Below, piece after piece: positions 59,401 to 64,000 of a stretch of DNA of 64,000 nucleotides. Source of the stretch: Arhodomonas aquaeolei DSM 8974 (GTDB lineage: Bacteria; Pseudomonadota; Gammaproteobacteria; Nitrococcales; Nitrococcaceae); the NCBI RefSeq assembly GCF_000374645.1, contig NZ_KB894800.1, positions 106,589 through 170,588 of the forward strand, given 5' to 3'. The notes under the pieces are model-generated. The model made no database searches and was not told the DNA's origin. It was given only the letters and a program-made list of their open reading frames with translations. The translations under genes were made by a program, and so were the position numbers. The stretch's first letter is position 1; every line of letters starts with the position of its first letter.

Positions 59401-59513
59401 TGGCCGAGGGCATCGAGACCGAGGCCCAGCTCGCCTTCCTGCGCGCCGAGGGCTGCGAGCTCGGCCAGGGCTTCCTGTTCGCCCGGCCGGCCGAGCCGGC
59501 GACAGTGGCATAG
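56481..59513 (+). CDS. PAS-GAF-GAF-PAS-GGDEF-EAL cyclic-di-GMP protein
   Basis: This 1010-residue protein has an N-terminal PAS (~1-125), a GAF (~140-305, with VGALLDAGIRLHGRLHGVICLEH, shown by DAGIRLHGRLHGVICLEH), a second GAF-like region (~310-460), a PAS (~465-580), a GGDEF domain with VGGDEF but HGND in place of the RxxD I-site, and an EAL domain with CEALVRW, EVTEST, DDFGTGYSS and LKLDKS. Both catalytic sites look intact, and lack of the I-site suggests no product feedback. It starts with GTG after GGGGCAG. It is flanked by hairpins and alone in its transcript. Confidence 0.92.
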   Translation: MTNAQTSEKQFRALFEATPHPVLVYDPGTLSIVLANSAAETAYGYRTDELSRLTLDTIHPAEQRAALHRHIARSHSKRYAGVWTHLAADGTRFDAEVTGNDVWLHGRRHRLALVHPVHDRRAAELAEQRRLQRANAQERALSELASDPLVSDGSDLHTVLRHICRSACEALEVTRASVWRIREHPQALVCEALHDVRGDLPHALPKVPGPACRTYLDSLRRYRSMDVEDALGDHRTRELTADYLAPAGVGALLDAGIRLHGRLHGVICLEHVGGPRRWHRDEVRFAGQLADQATNAIIRSERNRQQLLLHLVASEVASGTGEDFFRLLVTRLGEGLDATLVHIAETPDGRDSEYAGILAGWRRDGTRHDGHYPLAETPCRLALDKDTCIISHGVTDVFPEDGVLAELGAQGYIGIRLRDSAGEPVGLLTAVFDRALDAGDESASLMQIFAARAAAELERLRGETRLRLAAAVLENTGEGILIADGEGRIAESNPAFRRITAHEPALLHGKDIMEVLTAGDPTVVSGIRRALFRAGHWEGEIQCPRADDGTFPAWASFSRLAGTEADPPRLIAMISDITELHESRAELRYLAHHDPLTRLPNRVSLREALDRALSERRTSGTGVAVLFIDLDGFKDVNDSLGHSEGDAVLQVVARRLAEYVHGNDLLARVGGDEFMLLIARRDARQRSSELAGALLEAMDAPFEAGGRPIYLTASVGIALAPEHGEDAESLILAADAAMSLAKNEGRNTARTFQAELSHQAYHRIVTAGALRSAIDEEELFLAYQPVLALDDGEHYACEALVRWRHDDGSVVPPGDFIPVAEQSGLIVPLSRWVFRQACRQMREWTDAGHAPGRVAVNVSPAHLRAGDLIGDLRVALAQARVAPDRLIIEVTESTIMQAPETVSRTLETLRAMGVEIAVDDFGTGYSSLAYLKRLPLSILKLDKSFTQDLPDDLDNAAIARAILAMAASLGLRVVAEGIETEAQLAFLRAEGCELGQGFLFARPAEPATVA

Positions 59514-59913
59514 CACTTCCTGCTATTCCCATTATCGCGCACCGGCCGGTTGGATCAGTCGCAACCGGGAATGAAACGCCCGGCAAGACGTCGCTGGGCT
59601 GCGATGGGGCCGGTACAGCCACAGCGTGATCACCGGTAGCGCCAGGGTAACGCACCCGCCTGTGGCGCGACCGTTACGGCAGTGCTACGGTTACAGGCCA
59701 TCATCGTCGCGGCTATCTGCCGGGCAACATCCCCGGCCCGCGCACAGAACAACAAACGGGCACCGCGAGGGAGCCAATGGTGCGACGACCCCGTGATCCG
59801 GACCACCGTCGCCACGTCGGCGCGCATGGCGCCACCTGCCCGCCCGTGAGCACACCTCGACGCCCCACCCGGGCGTGGGTGTAATCGATCCCAACCGGAG
59901 GAGAGCCAGAACC
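59514..59913. other. 400-nt intergenic region upstream of aapJ
   Basis: I see no credible gene here. Several short dyads occur, but no clear sigma-70, sigma-54 or terminator pattern stands out. A TGGCGCG at about 59662 lacks the matching GC element at the sigma-54 distance. The ribosome-binding site GGAGGAG of aapJ is at its right end. Confidence 0.5.
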
Positions 59914-60945
59914 ATGAAACGACTCGTATCCCTTCTCACCAGCCTGGGCGTGGTGGCCGCACTCGCGGCATCCGCTACCGTCGCTGCGGCCGACAACAGC
60001 ACCCTCGCCACCGTCAAGGAACGCGGCCAGCTCATCTGCGGCGTCAACAGCGGCCTGCCCGGATTCTCCGCCACCGACGCCGACGGCAACTGGGCGGGTC
60101 TCGACGTGGACTTTTGCCGCGCCGTCGCCGCCGCCATTTTCGACGATCCGCAGAAGGTGCGCTTCGTCCCACTGACCGCTAAGGAACGCTTCACTGCGCT
60201 GCAGTCCGGCGAGATCGACGTGCTCTCGCGCAACACCACGTGGACGCTCACCCGCGACGCCTCCCTGGGCGTGAACTTCGCGGGCACGACCTACTACGAC
60301 GGCCAGGGCTTCCTGGTGAAGAAATCCCTGGGCGTCGACAGCGCCAGGCAGTTGAGCGGGGCGACCGTGTGCGTGCTCGCCGGCACGACCACGGAGCTCA
60401 ACCTGGCGGACTACTTCCGCAAGAACGGTATGGAGTACAACCCACTGGTCCTGGAGAACTCGGACCAGACCATCAGCGCATTCAACGCCGGGCGCTGTGA
60501 CGTGCTCACCTCCGATCAGTCACAGCTCAACGCCCTGCGCATCAAGCTGCCCGAGCCCTCGGCGGCGAAGGTGCTGCCCGAGGTCATCTCCAAGGAGCCA
60601 CTGGGCCCGGCCGTTCGCCAGGGCGACGACCAGTGGTATGACATCATCAAATGGACGCTGTTCACCCTGATCAATGCCGAGGAGCTGGGCGTGAACTCCA
60701 ACAACGTCGCGGACATGCAGGACGCGGACAACCCCACCATCAGGCGCATGCTCGGCTCGTCCGGCGACATGGGCGAGAAGCTGGGCCTGCCCGCGGACTT
60801 CGGCACCCGCATCATCAAGCACGTAGGCAACTACGCCGAGATCTATCGCCGCAACGTGGGCGCGGACAGCCCGCTCGAGCTCGAGCGCGGCGTGAATGCC
60901 CTGTGGACCGACGGCGGCCTGATGTACGCCCCGCCGATCCGCTGA
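59914..60945 (+). CDS. aapJ: General L-amino acid ABC transporter binding protein (AapJ)
   Basis: This 343-residue periplasmic protein has a signal peptide (~1-26) and Aap-type features: LATVKERGQLICGVNSGLPGFS, shown by LICGVNSGLPGFS, then GLDVDFCRAVAAAIF, VLSRNTTWTLTRD and GPAVRQGDDQWYDIIKW. It is longer than glutamine-type binding proteins (~250), as is typical for AapJ/BztA. It binds several amino acids and delivers them to AapQM. GGAGGAG lies before the ATG at 59914. It is first of four aap genes. Confidence 0.96.
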   Translation: MKRLVSLLTSLGVVAALAASATVAAADNSTLATVKERGQLICGVNSGLPGFSATDADGNWAGLDVDFCRAVAAAIFDDPQKVRFVPLTAKERFTALQSGEIDVLSRNTTWTLTRDASLGVNFAGTTYYDGQGFLVKKSLGVDSARQLSGATVCVLAGTTTELNLADYFRKNGMEYNPLVLENSDQTISAFNAGRCDVLTSDQSQLNALRIKLPEPSAAKVLPEVISKEPLGPAVRQGDDQWYDIIKWTLFTLINAEELGVNSNNVADMQDADNPTIRRMLGSSGDMGEKLGLPADFGTRIIKHVGNYAEIYRRNVGADSPLELERGVNALWTDGGLMYAPPIR

Positions 60946-60966
60946 TCGCGGTCCGTTCGACGCCAC

Positions 60967-60995
60967 CCCGGGGCGCGACCGACGCGCGCCCCGGG
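60967..60995 (+). promoter_or_regulatory. Hairpin between aapJ and aapQ
   Basis: An 11-bp stem CCCGGGGCGCG (60967-60977) pairs with CGCGCCCCGGG (60985-60995), with a 7-nt loop. It could attenuate transcription into the permease genes, giving excess binding protein. Confidence 0.55.
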
Positions 60996-61035
60996 ATAAA
61001 CCCGGCCAGGCGGACCACGACCCGGGCACGACTCG

Positions 61036-62223
61036 ATGAACACGACCACCGACACCACGCCACCGGCACGCAGACGCCCCTGGCGCGACCCGCGGGTGCG
61101 CGCCCTGACCTTCCAGGCACTGGCCCTGGCCGCTGTCGTCTGGTTCGGCTGGACGCTGCTCGACAACACGCTCACCAACATGGCCGAGCGCGGCATCTCC
61201 ACGGGCTTCGGCTTTCTCGACGAACCGGCTGGCTTCGGCATCCTCATCACGCTGATCCCCTACGACGAGACCATGACCTACGGGCGCACCTTTCTGGTGG
61301 GCCTGCTCAACACCCTGCTGGTCTCGGGGCTCGGCATCGCTATCGCCACGGTGCTCGGCTTCACTGTGGGCATCGCGCGGCTGTCCTCCAACTGGCTGAT
61401 CGCCAAGCTCGCGCTCGCGTATATCGAGATCTTCCGCAACATCCCGTTGCTGTTGCAGATCTTCTTCTGGTACTTCGCGGTGCTGCAGAACCTGCCCTCG
61501 CCGCGTCAGAGCGTGACGGTCGGCGAGGCGGTATTCGTCAACAACCGCGGCCTCTACCTGCCGGAGCCCATCTTCCAGTCCGGCGCCGGCTGGGTGGCAG
61601 CGGCGCTGGCGATTGGCATCGCGGCGACGGTGGTGCTGGCGCGCCTCGCCAAACGCCGTCAGGACCGCACCGGGAGGGGTCTGCCGGTCCTCTGGCCAGG
61701 ACTGACGCTGATCATCGGCCTGCCGGCACTCGTCTATGCGCTCGCCGGCACCCCCATCACCTGGCAACTGCCGGCGCTGCAGGGCTTCAACTTCCGCGGC
61801 GGCATGGCGGTGCTGCCCGAGCTCGCCGCGCTGCTCACGGCGCTCGCGGTGTACACGGCCGCCTTCATCGCCGAGATCGTGCGCTCGGGCATCCTTTCCG
61901 TGGATCCCGGCCAGGTCGAGGCGGCGCGCGCGCTGGGCCTGCGCCCGCGCCTGACGCTGCGGCTGGTGGTCATCCCCCAGGCGATGCGGGTGATCATCCC
62001 GCCGCTGACCAGCCAGTATCTCAACCTGACGAAGAACTCCTCGCTGGCCACCGCCATCGGCTACCCCGACCTGGTGGCGGTGTTCATGGGGACCACCCTC
62101 AACCAGACCGGTCAGGCAGTGGAGATAGTGGCCATGACCATGGCGGTGTATCTCGTCATCAGCCTGTCCATCTCGTCGCTGATGAACGTCTACAATCGGG
62201 CGGTGGCCCTGAAGGAGCGCTAA
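61036..62223 (+). CDS. aapQ: Amino acid ABC transporter permease AapQ
   Basis: This 395-residue HisM-type permease has about eight hydrophobic segments. The EAA loop is EAARALGLRPRLTLRLVVIPQAMR, shown by EAARALGLRPRLTLRLV (~295-315). Y-IEIFRNIPLLLQIFFWY and NLTKNSSLATAIGYPDL are family signatures. Its length and the long periplasmic insert (~140-250) match AapQ/BztB. It pairs with AapM. The ATG at 61036 has only a weak ribosome-binding site, and the gene overlaps nothing. Confidence 0.95.
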   Translation: MNTTTDTTPPARRRPWRDPRVRALTFQALALAAVVWFGWTLLDNTLTNMAERGISTGFGFLDEPAGFGILITLIPYDETMTYGRTFLVGLLNTLLVSGLGIAIATVLGFTVGIARLSSNWLIAKLALAYIEIFRNIPLLLQIFFWYFAVLQNLPSPRQSVTVGEAVFVNNRGLYLPEPIFQSGAGWVAAALAIGIAATVVLARLAKRRQDRTGRGLPVLWPGLTLIIGLPALVYALAGTPITWQLPALQGFNFRGGMAVLPELAALLTALAVYTAAFIAEIVRSGILSVDPGQVEAARALGLRPRLTLRLVVIPQAMRVIIPPLTSQYLNLTKNSSLATAIGYPDLVAVFMGTTLNQTGQAVEIVAMTMAVYLVISLSISSLMNVYNRAVALKER

Positions 62224-62224
62224 C

Positions 62225-63328
62225 GTGTCGGCCGCCTCGGAACACCACCCGGACCTGCCGCCGCCGCGCCGCCAGCTCGGCGTCCTCGGCTGGCTGCGCC
62301 GGAACCTCTTCTCCACCTGGTACAACAGCCTGCTCACCCTCCTCGCCGGCTATCTGCTGGTGCGCTACGCGATTCCGGTGATCAACTGGGCGCTGGTGGA
62401 GGCGCGGTTCGCCGGTGCCGACGCGAGTGCCTGTGACACCGAGGGCGCCTGCTGGCTGTTCGTGCGCGAGCGCCTCGGCTTCTTCATCTATGGCTTCTAT
62501 CCGGAGGCGCTGCGCTGGCGGGTGAATATCGTATTCGTGCTGCTCGCCGCTGCCTTCGCACCCCAGCTCATCGAGCGTTTCCCCGGCCGGCGCTGGCTCG
62601 GGCTCTTCGGGCTCACCGCCTTTCCGGTGATCGCGCTGGTGCTCATCCGCGGCGGCGTACTCGGCCTCGAGGCCGTGCCCACCGCGGACTGGGGCGGGCT
62701 GATGCTGACCCTGGTGCTCGCCTACGGCGGCATCTTCGCAGCGCTGCCGGTGGGCACCGTGCTCGCACTGGGGCGGCGCTCCGACATGCCGGTGATCCGC
62801 GGGCTCTCGGTGGTGTTCATCGAGGTCTGGCGCGCGGTGCCGCTGATTACCGTGCTGTTCATGGCCTCGGTGATGCTCCCGCTGTTCCTCCCCGAGGGGG
62901 TGAACTTCGACAAGCTCCTGCGCGCGCTCATCGGCATCATCATGTTCCAGTCCGCGTACATGGCGGAGGTGGTGCGCGGCGGGCTGCAGGCCATTCCCCG
63001 GGGCCAGTACGAGGCGGCGGACGCACTCGGACTCGGCTACTGGCGGAAGATGGGGCTGGTGATCCTGCCCCAGGCGCTCAAGCTCGTGATCCCGGGGATC
63101 GTCAACACCTTCATCTCGCTTTTCAAGGACACCTCGCTGGTGCTCATCATCGGCCTGTTCGATCTGCTCGGCACGGTGCAGGCGACCATCATCGACCCGG
63201 CGTGGAGCGACGTGGCCACCGAGGGCTACGTATTCGTCGCCGCCGTGTTCTGGGTCTTCTGCTTCGGGCTGTCGCGCTACAGCCAGGATCTGGAACGCAA
63301 GCTCGACACGGGCCACCGCGAACGCTGA
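62225..63328 (+). CDS. aapM: Amino acid ABC transporter permease AapM
   Basis: This 367-residue second permease of the Aap system has the EAA loop EAADALGLGYWRKMGLVILP and the motifs VVFIEVWRAVPLITVLFMAS and FISLFKDTSLVLIIGLFDLL. It starts with GTG 1 nt after the aapQ stop, with AAGGAG 7 nt upstream. Length matches AapM/BztC. It forms the heterodimeric channel with AapQ. Confidence 0.95.
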   Translation: MSAASEHHPDLPPPRRQLGVLGWLRRNLFSTWYNSLLTLLAGYLLVRYAIPVINWALVEARFAGADASACDTEGACWLFVRERLGFFIYGFYPEALRWRVNIVFVLLAAAFAPQLIERFPGRRWLGLFGLTAFPVIALVLIRGGVLGLEAVPTADWGGLMLTLVLAYGGIFAALPVGTVLALGRRSDMPVIRGLSVVFIEVWRAVPLITVLFMASVMLPLFLPEGVNFDKLLRALIGIIMFQSAYMAEVVRGGLQAIPRGQYEAADALGLGYWRKMGLVILPQALKLVIPGIVNTFISLFKDTSLVLIIGLFDLLGTVQATIIDPAWSDVATEGYVFVAAVFWVFCFGLSRYSQDLERKLDTGHRER

Positions 63329-63334
63329 GGACAC

Positions 63335-64000
63335 ATGATGATCGATACCGCCACCACCGACCGTGGGCCTGTCGCCTCCTCCGCCGCCGGCGGCGACGCC
63401 ATCATCCGTGTGCACGACATGCACAAGTGGTTCGGCGCCTTCCATGTGCTCAAGGCCATCGACCTTACCGTGAGCCGCGGCGAGCGTATCGTGATCTGCG
63501 GCCCCTCCGGTTCGGGCAAATCCACCTTCATCCGCTGCATCAACCGCCTCGAGGAGCACCAGCGTGGCCTCATCGAGGTGGACGGCGTCGAGCTCACCGA
63601 GGATGTCAAGCACGTGGAGACGGTGCGCCGGGAGGTCGGCATGGTCTTCCAGCACTTCAACCTCTTCCCTCATCTCACCGTCCTGGAGAACTGCTGCCTC
63701 GCGCCCCTATGGGTGCGCAAGACCCCGCGCCGCGACGCCGAGGCCACCGCGATGCAGTACCTGGAGCGGGTGCGCATCCCCGAGCAGGCGAGGAAGTACC
63801 CGGGCCAGCTCTCCGGCGGCCAGCAGCAGCGTGTCGCCATCGCGCGGGCGCTGTGCATGCAGCCGAAGATCATGCTCTTCGACGAGCCCACCTCTGCGCT
63901 CGACCCGGAGATGATCAAGGAGGTGCTCGATGTGATGATCGAGCTCGCGCGCTCCGGCATGACCATGCTCTGCGTGACCCATGAAATGGGCTTCGCCAAG
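63335..64000 (+). CDS. aapP: Amino acid ABC transporter ATP-binding protein AapP (3' cut by window)
   Basis: 222 codons are visible and the frame is open to base 64000. Walker A is GPSGSGKST, the Q-loop [11 protein letters not shown], the signature LSGGQQQR and Walker [14 protein letters not shown]; the H-switch begins at VTHEMGFAK at the edge. The missing tail is about 30 residues by comparison with the ~250-residue family. It lies 6 nt after aapM, with ATG at 63335 or 63338 (GAGG upstream). It powers the AapQM channel. Confidence 0.95.
   Translation, partial: MMIDTATTDRGPVASSAAGGDAIIRVHDMHKWFGAFHVLKAIDLTVSRGERIVICGPSGSGKSTFIRCINRLEEHQRGLIEVDGVELTEDVKHVETVRREVGMVFQHFNLFPHLTVLENCCLAPLWVRKTPRRDAEATAMQYLERVRIPEQARKYPGQLSGGQQQRVAIARALCMQPKIMLFDEPTSALDPEMIKEVLDVMIELARSGMTMLCVTHEMGFAK

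Noticed and set aside
59655-59700. Possible sigma-54 promoter before aapJ (TGGCGCG)
   Set aside because: The GC of the -12 element is not at the required distance from the GG of the -24 element.

Overview
The window reads as chromosomal DNA of a very GC-rich (about 70% by eye), free-living gammaproteobacterium. Class I fumarase, ClpB behind a sigma-32-type promoter, OmpW, a general porin, MsrA, WrbA, TRAP transporters and an Aap-type amino-acid ABC system all fit. The acidic outer-membrane proteins and TRAP-rich transport suggest a halophile or marine organism, perhaps of the Ectothiorhodospiraceae or Halomonas type, but I cannot fix the genus. I see no rRNA or tRNA genes, CRISPR array, prophage or complete IS element. 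One MITE-like inverted-repeat element is present at 24529-24796.

Layout. 1-10 kb: the 5' part of a metal P-type ATPase, a haloacid-dehalogenase-like protein, an RND efflux pump, a diiron-type MBL protein behind an FNR-like dyad, ribA, glutathionyl-hydroquinone reductase, and wrbA divergent from a LysR regulator. 10-17 kb: a large CBS/PAS/GGDEF/EAL protein with a C-terminal zinc-binding CZB domain, then clpB and a PCuAC copper chaperone. 17-24 kb: a DctPQM TRAP transporter next to a fused 5-oxoprolinase, probably a pyroglutamate uptake and hydrolysis unit. 24-31 kb: a VanZ-like protein, the MITE-like element, DUF924, a PAS/GGDEF/EAL protein, a sirtuin, a Bcr/CflA drug exporter and a lone MlaC-like protein.

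31-40 kb is a minus-strand export block. It contains a LolCDE/Att-like ABC ATPase and FtsX permease, an aaeXAB-like aromatic-acid efflux cassette, an AttH/CrtC-like lipocalin protein and a nitrilase-fold protein whose catalytic cysteine is alanine. 40-48 kb: a membrane diguanylate cyclase translationally coupled to a cofactor-less SUOX-like sensor, fumarase, ompW with an FNR-like box, a Nudix hydrolase, a short LOV photoreceptor paired with msrA, an MFS exporter and DUF2288. 48-53 kb: a TAXI-TRAP operon with a UspA protein and an upstream RpiR regulator. 53-64 kb: a small membrane protein, leucine dehydrogenase with a structured leader, a porin, a PAS/GAF/GGDEF/EAL protein, and aapJQMP, which runs off the right edge.

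Three themes recur. Cyclic-di-GMP signalling is dense, with four GGDEF proteins, three of them also EAL, carrying different sensor modules. Uptake of amino acids and organic acids is prominent, with three binding-protein-dependent operons that each have a GC-rich hairpin between binding-protein and permease genes. Redox, oxygen and light sensing is spread through the window (diiron protein, two FNR-like sites, WrbA, MsrA, LOV). The best candidates for undescribed biology are the LOV-MsrA pair, the cysteine-less nitrilase-like protein in the export block, and the SUOX-like/diguanylate cyclase pair.
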